Positions 42,881 through 51,274 of a stretch of 64,000 nucleotides of DNA are shown here, piece by piece (the first letter of the stretch is position 1; the number at the start of each line of letters is the position of its first letter). The notes under the pieces were generated by a model, which made no database searches, had not been told where the DNA came from, and worked only from the letters and a program-made list of their open reading frames with translations. Source of the stretch: Streptomyces noursei (GTDB lineage: Bacteria; Actinomycetota; Actinomycetes; Streptomycetales; Streptomycetaceae); contig NZ_CP070326.1 in assembly GCF_016917755.1 (NCBI RefSeq), positions 9,793,536-9,857,535 on the forward strand. Reading direction: 5' to 3'. Both the position numbers and the translations under genes were made by a program.

Positions 42881-42932
42881 CCCGTGGGTCCCGTGGGTCC
42901 CGTGGGTCCCGTGGGTCCCGTGGGTCCCGTGG
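42870..42932. repeat. 9-bp tandem repeat (GTCCCGTGG)7
   Basis: Seven perfect copies, with a degenerate copy (GTCCCGCAG) just before. The array ends three bases before the stop codon of the ArsR-like gene on the other strand. It is likely a slippage-prone microsatellite and could vary between strains. Confidence 0.9.
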
Positions 42933-42935
42933 GTC

Positions 42936-44009
42936 CTACTCAGTCTCCGGGCGCAGCCCCTGCCCCGTCGCCACCCCGCCCTCATCACCGTCGCGGGCGC
43001 CGTCGCCCGCCAGCAGCTCGCCGCGCTCGGTGCGCCGGTAGACCACCCGGCGGCCGACCCGCGTCCCGACGATCAGCCCGGCGTCCCGCAGCACGGCCAG
43101 ATGGCCGCCGACGGTGCCCAGGGACTGCTGGAGCCGGGCGGCGAGTTCGGTGCTGGTGGCGGGCTGCCGCAGGCTGTGCAGGAGGGTGGCGCGGCCGGTG
43201 CCCAGGAGGCGTTCCAGGGCACGGCCGGGGCCGGTGGTGACGTCCGCCGGGGCGGTGTGCGCGGTGGCGGCGCCGCGCGCCGGATAGACCTGGGCGTAGT
43301 GGCCGGGCGGGCCCTCACACAGCCAGGTGCCGGTGGCCAGGCTCACCGGCACGAAGAACATCCCGCTGTCGCCGATGACGCGGTCGGGCCCGGGGCGGCG
43401 CCCGAAGCGGATGGCGTCCGGCCCCTCCCAGGTGCTGTGCCGGCTCATCTGGTCCAGCGCGCCGGGCCAGCCGCGGGTGGCGAGCAGGCCGGCCCGGTGG
43501 GCGATGTCGCGCTCCAGGAGGGCGCGGCGGCGGGGCCACTCCGGGGCGATGTGCGCCGCCCACAGGGCGTGCAGCAGAGCGGCGGTGCGCGTGCCCCAGC
43601 CGTGTCCGGTGAGGAAGGACAGGTCGCGGGGGCGGCGGGGGTCGGCGGCGTGGCGGGGATGCGGGTGGGCCAGCGACGTCTCCAGTTCGGCACGGAAGAC
43701 GGCGTCGGGGACGGCGCGTACGGCGGCGAGTTCGTCGACGAGGGTGGTGCGCAGGCCGTCCGGCGGCGGGATCGCCACACAGCGGGGCAGCCAGGTCGTC
43801 GTAGCGACCAGCCCCACCAGGCCGGCCGCGAACGGGTCGGCGGCCAGAGCGCCGGTGAAAGCCGGGAGTTGGCGGGCGTGCCAGGCCGCGAGCCAGGGGG
43901 CGGGCCGGGGCCGGGCCAGCGCGATCGCCGTGCCGAGGGTTTCGGCGAGCGGCGACAGCGCGAAGCGGGACCGGGAGAGGGCCAGGGGGCTCAGCCGCAG
44001 CACAGCCAT
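42936..44009 (-). CDS. ArsR-like winged-helix regulator
   Basis: A 357-residue protein. The first about 260 residues form an Arg/Leu-rich domain of a kind seen in long actinobacterial ArsR-type regulators (DUF5937-like from memory). The C-terminus is a winged helix (ALERLLGTGRATLLHSLRQP, then STELAARLQQSLGTVGGHLA and a wing VGRRVVYRRT). ATG at 44009 has GAGG six bases upstream. It diverges from an MFS gene and probably represses it; CTTTCG-N8-CGAAAG lies between. Confidence 0.85.
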   Translation of the reverse strand: MAVLRLSPLALSRSRFALSPLAETLGTAIALARPRPAPWLAAWHARQLPAFTGALAADPFAAGLVGLVATTTWLPRCVAIPPPDGLRTTLVDELAAVRAVPDAVFRAELETSLAHPHPRHAADPRRPRDLSFLTGHGWGTRTAALLHALWAAHIAPEWPRRRALLERDIAHRAGLLATRGWPGALDQMSRHSTWEGPDAIRFGRRPGPDRVIGDSGMFFVPVSLATGTWLCEGPPGHYAQVYPARGAATAHTAPADVTTGPGRALERLLGTGRATLLHSLRQPATSTELAARLQQSLGTVGGHLAVLRDAGLIVGTRVGRRVVYRRTERGELLAGDGARDGDEGGVATGQGLRPETE

Positions 44010-44085
44010 CCGCCGCCTCACTCCGGGCCGTTCGCCCGCGGTCGTCACGGGGCCGGGTCGGGTGTCGCCGGCCGGTGCCCCAACC

Positions 44086-44105
44086 TTTCGTCTCCGGCCG
44101 AAAGC
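44086..44105. promoter_or_regulatory. Candidate ArsR-type operator
   Basis: The inverted repeat CTTTCG-N8-CGAAAG lies in the gap between the ArsR-like gene and the MFS gene, followed by a CATAGG -10-like element. This would allow one regulator to block both promoters. Confidence 0.45.
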
Positions 44106-44140
44106 ATAGGTTTTCGCGCCGGTCCGCGCAGACTCCGGCC

Positions 44141-45460
44141 ATGGACTCCGCCTCCCGCCCCTCCCCCGATGCCGGCAACCCCGATGCCCCCGCCCCGCCG
44201 CTCTCCCCCGCAGCCGCCTCCCCCCTCTCCCATCGTGCGTTTCGCTGGTTCCTGACCAGTCAGGCGGTGTCGCTGCTGGGGAGTGCCATGGCGCCGGTGG
44301 CGCTGGCGTTCGCGGTGCTGGACGGCTCGGGCGGTCGGCCCGGCGACCTCGGCGTCGTGCTGGCCGCCCGGATGCTGCCGCTGCTGGCGTTCCTGCTGGT
44401 GGGCGGCGCGACCGCGGACCGGTTCCGGCGCCGGACGGTGCTGATGGCCGCGAACCTGGGCGCGGCCGGCACCCAGGGCGCGGTCGCCGCGCTGCTGCTG
44501 ACCGGGCACTACGCGCTGCCCCCGGTCGCCGCGCTGGAGGTGCTCGGCGGGGTGTGTGCGGCGTTCACCACCCCCGCGCTGCGCGGCCTGGTCCCCGAGT
44601 TGGTCGGCACCGCGTCGCTGCGGCCCGCCAACGCCCTGCTGAGCACGGTGCGGAACGCCACCAAGGTGCTGGGGCCGAGCCTGTCGGGGCTGCTGGTGGT
44701 GGCGGTCGGCAGCGGGCCGGCGATCGCCTGCGACGCGGTGAGCTACGCGGTCGCCGCCGGCTGCCTGGCGCGGCTGCCGGGGCACGGCGCCGCGCCCGCG
44801 CGGCGGCCGGATTCGGTGTGGGCCGGGGTCCGCGGCGGCTGGCGGGAGTTCCGGCGGATCCGGTGGGCCGGGCCGGCGACGCTGTCGTTCTTCGTGATCA
44901 ATCTGGTGCAGACCGGGACCTGGCAGATCCTGGGCCCGGCACTGACCGAGCGGACCGCCGGCCGGGCCGCCTGGGGGCTCGTGCTCAGCGCCCGGGGCAT
45001 CGGGCTGCTGGTGAGCGGGGCGGTGCTGTACCGACTGACGGTCGGCCGGCTGCTGGCGCTGGGGCAGGCGGCGAGTGCGCTGGGGGCGGTGCCGCTGCTG
45101 GTGCTCGGGGCGCGGCTGGGCGCGCCCTGGCTGATCGCGGCCGGTTTCGCGGCGGGCCTCGGGGTCTGTGTGACCGGCATCGCCTGGGACACCTCGCTCC
45201 AGGAGCACGTGCCGGCCCGTGCGCTGTCCCGGGTCGCGGCCTGCGCCGATCTGCTGGCGTACGCGGCGATCCCGCTGGGACAGCTGTGCGTGGGCCCGCT
45301 GGCCCGGGCGTACGGCGGCTTCCGGGTGCTCGCGGTCGCCGGGGCGGTGTCCACGCTGGCCGCGGTGGCGCCGCTGGCGTCGGGGGCGGTGCGCGGGCTC
45401 CGGCACGCCCCGCCGGCCGGGGACGCGGCGGGCCCCGCGCCCGCCGCCCCCGGCGCGTAG
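44141..45460 (+). CDS. MFS transporter (MFS_3/EntS-like)
   Basis: A 439-residue MFS protein with about 11-12 helices. After a Pro-rich start the core reads FRWFLTSQAVSLLGSAMAPV, typical of the EntS/MFS_3 group, with GATADRFRRRTVLM as the loop 2-3 motif. It is likely an efflux pump controlled by the divergent ArsR-like gene. The ATG at 44141 lacks a Shine-Dalgarno sequence and may be leaderless. Confidence 0.9.
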   Translation: MDSASRPSPDAGNPDAPAPPLSPAAASPLSHRAFRWFLTSQAVSLLGSAMAPVALAFAVLDGSGGRPGDLGVVLAARMLPLLAFLLVGGATADRFRRRTVLMAANLGAAGTQGAVAALLLTGHYALPPVAALEVLGGVCAAFTTPALRGLVPELVGTASLRPANALLSTVRNATKVLGPSLSGLLVVAVGSGPAIACDAVSYAVAAGCLARLPGHGAAPARRPDSVWAGVRGGWREFRRIRWAGPATLSFFVINLVQTGTWQILGPALTERTAGRAAWGLVLSARGIGLLVSGAVLYRLTVGRLLALGQAASALGAVPLLVLGARLGAPWLIAAGFAAGLGVCVTGIAWDTSLQEHVPARALSRVAACADLLAYAAIPLGQLCVGPLARAYGGFRVLAVAGAVSTLAAVAPLASGAVRGLRHAPPAGDAAGPAPAAPGA

Positions 45461-45500
45461 GTCCGGGGGCCGCGGGCGCGGGGCGCCACCGCGGGTCGGC

Positions 45501-48284
45501 TCACAGCCACTCGCCGAACCGGCGGATGTACCAGCGCTTCACGCCCTGGGTGAGCAGGCAGTACGTCGCCAGCGTCGCCACCAGCCACGGGAAGTAGGCC
45601 AGCGGCAGCGCCTGCAGGCCCAGCGCCCCGGCCAGCGGCGAGAACGGCAGCCACAGGCCGACGCCCATCACCAGCGCGGTCATCAGCAGCACCGGCCAGG
45701 TGGCCCGGGACTGGACGAACGGGATCCGCCGGGTCCGCAGCATGTGGACGACCAGGGTCTGGGTCAGCAGGCCCTCGACGAACCAGCCGGACTGGAACAG
45801 CGCCTGGTGCACCTCGCTGTCGGCGCCGAAGACGTACCACATCAGCGCGAAGGTGGTGATGTCGAAGACGGAGCTGGTCGGGCCGAGGACGAGCATGAAG
45901 CGGCGGATGCCCCGGGCGTCCCACGTGCGCGGGGTGCGCAGGTAGTCGGCGTCCATCCGGTCCCAGGGCGTGGCCAGTTGGGAGATGTCGTACAGGAGGT
46001 TCTGCACCAGCAGCTGGAGCGCCAGCATCGGCTGGAACGGGATGAACGCCGAGGCGACCAGCACCGAGAAGACGTTCCCGAAGTTCGACGAGGCGGTCAG
46101 CTTCAGGTACTTGATGGTGTTGCCGAAGGTCAGCCGGCCGCGCAGCACGCCCTGGCCGAGGACGGTGAGGTCCTTCTCCAGCAGGATGATGTCGGCGGAC
46201 TCCTTGGCGATGTCGACGGCGGTGTCGACGGAGATGCCGACGTCGGCGTCGCGCAGCGCCGCGGCGTCGTTGATGCCGTCGCCCAGGAACCCGACGGTGT
46301 GCCCGTCGGCCTGGAGGGCGCGCACGATGCGGGCCTTCTGCACCGGGTTGACCTTGGCGAACAGGGTCGCCGTGCGGGCCCGGTCGAGCAGCTCCAGGTC
46401 GTCGAGGGCGTCGATCTCGGCGCCGGTGACGGGGGTGCCGGGGTCGATGCCGACCTGCTCGCAGACCCGGGCGGCGACCAGTTCGCCGTCGCCGGTGACG
46501 ACCTTGACCGCGACGCCGTTGTCGGCGAGCGCGCGCAGCGCCTCGGCCGCGTCCCGCTTCGGCGGGTCCAGGAAGGCGAGGAAGCCGATCAGGGTCAACT
46601 CGGCCTCGTCGGCGACGCCGTAGGAGGTGCGGACGGCCTCCGTGCCGTCGGGGGCGGCGGGCAGGGTGCGGACGGCCACCGCCAGCACCCGCATACCCTG
46701 CCGGCTGTGGTCCTCGGCGGTGCGCAGCACGCTGTCCCGCAGCGCGCCGGTGAGTTCGACGCTGTCGCCGGCGTGGGCGACCCGGTCGCACCGGTCGAGG
46801 ACCTCCTCCACCGCCCCCTTGGTGATCAGGAGGTGTTCGGCGGCGGGGCCGTCGAGGTCGTTGCGACGCAGCACGACCGACATCCGGCGGCGCGCGAAGT
46901 CGAAGGGGATCTCGTCGACCAGCGTGAAGCGGGCGTCGACGACAACCTCCTCGGCCTCGTGCATCCGGTCGATGACGGCCTGGTCCATCAGGTTGCGCAG
47001 CCCGGTCTGGAAGTGACTGTTGAGGTAGGCGTGTTCGAGGACCTCGGTGTCCGGCCGGCCGTGCACGTCGAGGTAGCGGTCGAGGACGATCCGGTCCTCG
47101 GTGAGGGTGCCGGTCTTGTCGGTGCACAGCACGTCCATGGCGCCGAGGTTCTGGATGGCGTTGAGGTGCTTGACGACGACCTTGCGGCGGGACAGCGCGA
47201 CCGCGCCGCGCGCCAGGTTGGTGGTGACGACCATCGGCAGCATCTCGGGGGTGAGGCCGACCGCGACGGCCACCGCGAAGGTGAATGCCTCCGCCCAGTC
47301 GCCCTTGGTGAGCCCGTTGAGCAGGAACACCACCGGGACCATCACCATCATGAAGCGGATCAGCAGGAAGCTGACCTTCTTCACGCCGGTGTCGAAGCTG
47401 GTCTCCGGGCGCTCGCCGACCAGCGCGCCGGCCATCGAGCCGAAGTAGGTGTCCGCGCCGGTGGCGACGACGACGCCGGTGGCGCTGCCGGAGGTGACGG
47501 AGGTGCCGGTCAGGACGAGGTTGCCGGCCTCGACCGGGTCGCGGGTGGTGTCCTCGCCGCGGTCGGTGGCCAGCCGGGTGTCGGCCTTGGCGACCGGCAG
47601 CGACTCGCCGGACAGCGCCGCCTGACTGACCATCAGGTCTTTGGCGGCGAGCAGCCGCAGATCGGCCGGGACGAGGTCGCCGGCGGCCAGCTTGACGACG
47701 TCGCCGGCGACCACGTCGGCCATGGGGATCTCGACGGTGGCCGGGATCCGGCCGCGGCCGGCCCGGCGCTGCACCGCGGTGGTCGTGGTGACCAGGGCGC
47801 GCAGCGCGTCGGCCGCGGCCCCGGAGCGGTACTCCTGCCAGAACCTCAGTCCCACGCTGATCAGCACCATCGCGCCGAGGATGACGATCTTCAGGTCGAA
47901 CGGCTCGGTGTCGGCGACCTGGAGCCACTGCCCGTACATCACGGCGACCAGCACGGCGAGCACCAGGATGAAGGGGTTCCGACACGCCTTGGCGAGCTGC
48001 ACGTACCAGCGCGCCGGGCGGTCCTGGGCGATGGCGTTGGCGCCGTCCCGCTCCCGGCGCAGCGCCGCCTCGCGGTGGGTGAGGCCGGCCGGGGTGCTGC
48101 CGAGGTCGTGCAGGACCGTCTCGGCGGGGAGGGCACTGAACTCGGCGAGCCGGCCGGCGATCCGCCGGGTGCGGGCAGCCAGCTCGGCGGCCCGGCGCTC
48201 CCGGCGGGGGCGGCGGCCCGGCGGCGCGAGCGTCTCGGGGGTGGGCGGGGTGGGAGTGGTGGTCGGGGTGGTCTTCGTGATCAT
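45501..48284 (-). CDS. mgtA: Magnesium-translocating P-type ATPase
   Basis: A 927-residue P3B-type ATPase importing Mg2+. Family marks: LSGESLPVAK (actuator TGES-like), VGLTPEMLPMVV (M4), CTDKTGTLTED with the phosphorylated Asp, LFAKVNPVQKARIVRALQ, and GDGINDAAALRDADVGISVD. The C-terminal region has six more helices and ends RRFGEWL, a usual MgtA end. ATG at 48284 is preceded by AGGAGG. The reading frame stays open about 80 codons upstream, but that part is Pro/Ser-rich without a membrane-protein pattern, so it is taken as leader. A long leader (48285-49003) suggests control of the mRNA. Confidence 0.95.
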   Translation of the reverse strand: MITKTTPTTTPTPPTPETLAPPGRRPRRERRAAELAARTRRIAGRLAEFSALPAETVLHDLGSTPAGLTHREAALRRERDGANAIAQDRPARWYVQLAKACRNPFILVLAVLVAVMYGQWLQVADTEPFDLKIVILGAMVLISVGLRFWQEYRSGAAADALRALVTTTTAVQRRAGRGRIPATVEIPMADVVAGDVVKLAAGDLVPADLRLLAAKDLMVSQAALSGESLPVAKADTRLATDRGEDTTRDPVEAGNLVLTGTSVTSGSATGVVVATGADTYFGSMAGALVGERPETSFDTGVKKVSFLLIRFMMVMVPVVFLLNGLTKGDWAEAFTFAVAVAVGLTPEMLPMVVTTNLARGAVALSRRKVVVKHLNAIQNLGAMDVLCTDKTGTLTEDRIVLDRYLDVHGRPDTEVLEHAYLNSHFQTGLRNLMDQAVIDRMHEAEEVVVDARFTLVDEIPFDFARRRMSVVLRRNDLDGPAAEHLLITKGAVEEVLDRCDRVAHAGDSVELTGALRDSVLRTAEDHSRQGMRVLAVAVRTLPAAPDGTEAVRTSYGVADEAELTLIGFLAFLDPPKRDAAEALRALADNGVAVKVVTGDGELVAARVCEQVGIDPGTPVTGAEIDALDDLELLDRARTATLFAKVNPVQKARIVRALQADGHTVGFLGDGINDAAALRDADVGISVDTAVDIAKESADIILLEKDLTVLGQGVLRGRLTFGNTIKYLKLTASSNFGNVFSVLVASAFIPFQPMLALQLLVQNLLYDISQLATPWDRMDADYLRTPRTWDARGIRRFMLVLGPTSSVFDITTFALMWYVFGADSEVHQALFQSGWFVEGLLTQTLVVHMLRTRRIPFVQSRATWPVLLMTALVMGVGLWLPFSPLAGALGLQALPLAYFPWLVATLATYCLLTQGVKRWYIRRFGEWL

Positions 48285-49003
48285 GACGAAACCTCCTGAC
48301 GCACCCGCGGGCGGGCCGGCCCCGACCTCCGCCGGAAACCCCGGAAGCCCTCGGAAGCCCCTCCCCCCGCAAACGGTCCGGAAGAACCCCCGGAAGGAGG
48401 CCGGGAGAAGGTCGATGGACGACCGGGAGAAGACCGGGAGGAGACGGAGAGAAGGTGGGGAGAAGGTGGGGAGAAAGCCGGGTGGAGTCCTGAAGGAATC
48501 AGTCGGAGAACAGCCGGAAAACACAGGAGAATCCCCCGGAGGAGATGATCCCTGCGTCCGGTATTCGCCGGACGAAATCCTGGGCGGAATGTTTTCGGGC
48601 AGGCCGAAGAAACCGGTGCGCGCGGGCGCTGAGAATTACGGGAAATTACCGGGAAAGGCATTCATCGGTGGACCGGACCGCGCGGAGGAAGGAACCGCCC
48701 GACACCCTGGGACCGAGGACTCCGCACCCTTGCGGGCATGCGGACGTGCCGGGTCTGGCGGGCAGCGGAAAGGGCCCGGGATTCACCGGTGGGAGCACAC
48801 AGCAGTGCGGGGAAAAGCCGCGATCACGCGGAGAACAGCGCGATCAGCAGCGGGCAGCGCTGCGGCAAGGACTTCCTTCGGGACTCATCCCGATCACCTC
48901 CTTGCTCGCGCGGACATCGCGGGGACACCCCCTGGAAGGGCCCCTCGCTGCCCCATACTGCCATACGTTCACCGGTGGCCCGTCATTCTTTCGGCCCATT
49001 CCC
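48285..49003 (-). promoter_or_regulatory. Long pyrimidine-rich leader region of the Mg2+ ATPase gene
   Basis: About 700 bp with no convincing gene. The mgtA-sense strand at 48350-48530 is strongly C/T-rich and G-poor (the other strand is a run of GGAGAAGG units), a composition suited to Rho-dependent control. TCCGG-N6-CCGGA is at 48556-48571. The element TTCA[CT]CGGTGG occurs three times (48661, 48782, 48967). GC content falls below that of the neighbours. An Mg2+-sensing leader is possible but unproven. Confidence 0.4.
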
Positions 49004-49552
49004 TCAGTGCGGGGTGTGAGGTGCGTCGCCTCGTTCCCGGGCGACCCGCTCGTCATAGGCGGCCCGGGCCACCGCGATTTCGCTTTGGTGTTCCTCGGTC
49101 CAGGTGACCAGGGCCTGAATGGTGTCGTGCAGGGTCGCGCCCAGCGGCGTGAGTGCGTAATCCACCCGCGGCGGCACGACCGGATGGACGGTCCGGCTGA
49201 CCAGGCCGTCCCGCTCCAGCTGGCGGAGGGTGACGGTCAGCATCCGTTGGCTGATGCCGTCGATTTCCCGGCGGAGTTCGGTGAAGCGCAGCACCCGCCG
49301 GTCGAGCAGGGCGATGACCAGCAGCGACCACTTGTCGGCGACCCGGTCGAGGATCTGCCGGACCTCGCAGCCCTCCCGGACGTCCCACTGGCGGGCGTCA
49401 TAGTCGCAGTCGGCGTCCGCCGCGCCGCCGTCGGCGCAGTCGGTGGGAACGGCAGGGACGGCAGGAACGGCGGCGGTGGCAGCGGCGGCGGCGGTGGCAG
49501 CGGCGGCCGGTCGTCCGCCCATGGTTCCCGCCAGGTGACCGGGTGACTTCAT
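49004..49552 (-). CDS. HxlR-family transcriptional regulator
   Basis: A 182-residue regulator: a low-complexity Ala/Val/Pro start encoded by GGCGGT-type repeats (about 15-40), then an HxlR winged helix (WDVREGCEVRQILDRVADKW, LRFTELRREIDGISQRMLT, LVSRTVHPVVPPRVDYALT). The ATG at 49552 has GGAAGAAGG at the right distance; two upstream ATGs are less well placed. It diverges from an MFS pump gene that it probably controls. Confidence 0.9.
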   Translation of the reverse strand: MKSPGHLAGTMGGRPAAAATAAAAATAAVPAVPAVPTDCADGGAADADCDYDARQWDVREGCEVRQILDRVADKWSLLVIALLDRRVLRFTELRREIDGISQRMLTVTLRQLERDGLVSRTVHPVVPPRVDYALTPLGATLHDTIQALVTWTEEHQSEIAVARAAYDERVARERGDAPHTPH

Positions 49553-49639
49553 AGTGCCTTCTTCCATGATCCCCAACGGTGCCGCACGATGCGGTCAGTA
49601 ACAAGAGGTAACCGTGAGGGTCACGTGAGGAGCACCGCT

Positions 49640-51103
49640 ATGTCCCGGTCCCCGGCGGCGAACTGGCCGCTGCTGCTCGTCCTGTGTGGGGCGATCTTCC
49701 TGGAGGGCATCGACATCGGCATGCTGAATGTCGCCCTGCCCCCGATCCGCGGCGAACTGGGCCTGTCCACCGGCGCGTTGACGTGGGTGATGAGCGCGTA
49801 CGTGCTGGGCTACGGCGGGTTCATGCTGCTCGGCGGGCGGGCCGCCGACCTGTTCGGGCGGCGCCGGATGTTCCTGGTGCCGCTCGCGGTGTTCACGGTC
49901 TTCTCGGGGCTGGGCGGGCTGGCCACCGAGGGCGCCACGCTGATCGCGGCGCGCTTCGTGACCGGGATGTGCGCGGCGTTCATGGCGCCCGCCGGGCTGT
50001 CGATCATCACCACCGGCTTCCCGGCCGGGCCGCGCCGGGACCGGGCGCTGCTGATCTACTCCGGGACCTCCGGCGGCGGCTTCTCGGCCGGGCTGATCGC
50101 CGGCGGGCTGCTGACCGCGGTCGACTGGCGCTGGGTGTTCTTCGCGCCGATGGTGCCGGCGCTGCTGGTGCTGATCGCCGGGTTGCGCCTGGTGCCGCGG
50201 GACCCGGTGCGCGCCGGTGGCCGGCCGCCGGTGGACCTGGCCGGCGCGCTCACCGTGACCGGCGCGGTGCTGCTGCTCGTCCTCGGCGTCGAACAGGCCG
50301 CGCACGCACCGGTGTTGCGCACCGCGGCGGTGCTCACCGCGGGGGTGGCGCTGCTGGCGGCGTTCGTGGTGATCGAGCGGCGGTCCGCCGCGCCGCTGGT
50401 CCGCCTGGGCCTGCTGCGCTCCTGGCCGCTGGTCCGGGCCAACGTGATGGGGCTGCTGTTCACCGCGGGCTTCTTCGGCTTCCAGTTCGTCGCGGTGCTC
50501 TACTTCCAGGAGCTGCGCGGCTGGTCGGCCGAGCGGACCAGTTACGCGATGCTGGCGATGGGCGCCGATGCGGTGCTGGCGCCGGTGCTCACCCCGCGGC
50601 TGGTGCGGCGGTTCGGGCACGCCCGGGTGATCGTCGCCGGCCTGCTGTGCGCCGGGCTGGGCTATGCGTTGTTCCTGCCGGTGGGCGCGGACTGGCCGTA
50701 CCCGGCGATGTTCCCCAGCATGCTGCTGGTAGGGGTCGCCTTCGCCCTGGTCTACGGGCCGCTGACGATCGTGGCGACGGACGGGATCGAACCCGCCGAA
50801 CAGGGCCTGGCCGGCGGCCTGTTGTACACCTCGTTCCAGTTCGGTGCGGCCTTCGGGCTGTCGGCGGTGACCGCGGTGACGGTCGCGGCGACCGGGGCCG
50901 GCGGCTCGCCGGGCGCCGCGCTCGCCGGCTATCACGCGGGGCTGACCGTGCCGGCCGGACTGGCGCTGCTGGCCCTGGCGCTGGGGGTGACCGCGCTGGC
51001 GCGGCGCCGTCGCTCCGGGCCGCCGGGCGCCGCGCCGGGCCCCAGGCGGGATCCGGAGGCGATCCGGCACGGGCACGGCCCCCACGCCACGCCCGTGCCG
51101 TGA
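49640..51103 (+). CDS. MFS drug-efflux transporter, DHA2 type
   Basis: A 487-residue, 14-helix transporter. Marks are FLEGIDIGMLNVALPPI (the D-x-x-x-x-N-V-A-L-P motif of helix 1) and GGRAADLFGRRRMFL for loop 2-3, with an Arg/Pro-rich tail. GTGAGGAG precedes the ATG. Paired with the divergent HxlR gene; the gap contains AGTAACAAGAGGTAACC, a possible operator. Export of an antibiotic or toxic aldehyde-type compound is likely. Confidence 0.92.
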   Translation: MSRSPAANWPLLLVLCGAIFLEGIDIGMLNVALPPIRGELGLSTGALTWVMSAYVLGYGGFMLLGGRAADLFGRRRMFLVPLAVFTVFSGLGGLATEGATLIAARFVTGMCAAFMAPAGLSIITTGFPAGPRRDRALLIYSGTSGGGFSAGLIAGGLLTAVDWRWVFFAPMVPALLVLIAGLRLVPRDPVRAGGRPPVDLAGALTVTGAVLLLVLGVEQAAHAPVLRTAAVLTAGVALLAAFVVIERRSAAPLVRLGLLRSWPLVRANVMGLLFTAGFFGFQFVAVLYFQELRGWSAERTSYAMLAMGADAVLAPVLTPRLVRRFGHARVIVAGLLCAGLGYALFLPVGADWPYPAMFPSMLLVGVAFALVYGPLTIVATDGIEPAEQGLAGGLLYTSFQFGAAFGLSAVTAVTVAATGAGGSPGAALAGYHAGLTVPAGLALLALALGVTALARRRRSGPPGAAPGPRRDPEAIRHGHGPHATPVP

Positions 51104-51172
51104 CGGACGGCACGCCCGTCCTCCCGCGGTACCGGCGGTGTCAGGTACGCCGGTCCCGTAGGTCTGGTGCAT
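51092..51172. repeat. Dispersed repeat, copy B, with terminator-like hairpin
   Basis: It matches 42800-42880 at about four of five positions. The start holds CGTGCCGTGACGGACGGCACG-type pairing (51094-51113), which overlaps the MFS stop codon and may terminate that transcript. Confidence 0.55.
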
Positions 51173-51274
51173 CCCGTGTGCGGCGGTGCCGCCGCGGCTC
51201 CCGCCGCCCCGACAGGCCCGGGAATGGTAGGCGGGGCGTCAACAGGCCCCACACCGCCGCCTCTTGACGTTACG

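Noticed and set aside
42870..42932. CRISPR-like array
   Set aside because: Units are 9 bp and adjacent without spacers; no cas genes are near. It is a microsatellite.
48285..48524. In-frame N-terminal extension of the Mg2+ ATPase by 80 codons
   Set aside because: The extension is Pro/Ser/Phe-rich and unlike MgtA N-termini, while the ATG at 48284 has AGGAGG at the right distance.
48738..49019. 93-aa open frame in the mgtA leader region
   Set aside because: Weak start context and no codon bias. It has less extreme composition than other shadows, so a small gene cannot be fully excluded.
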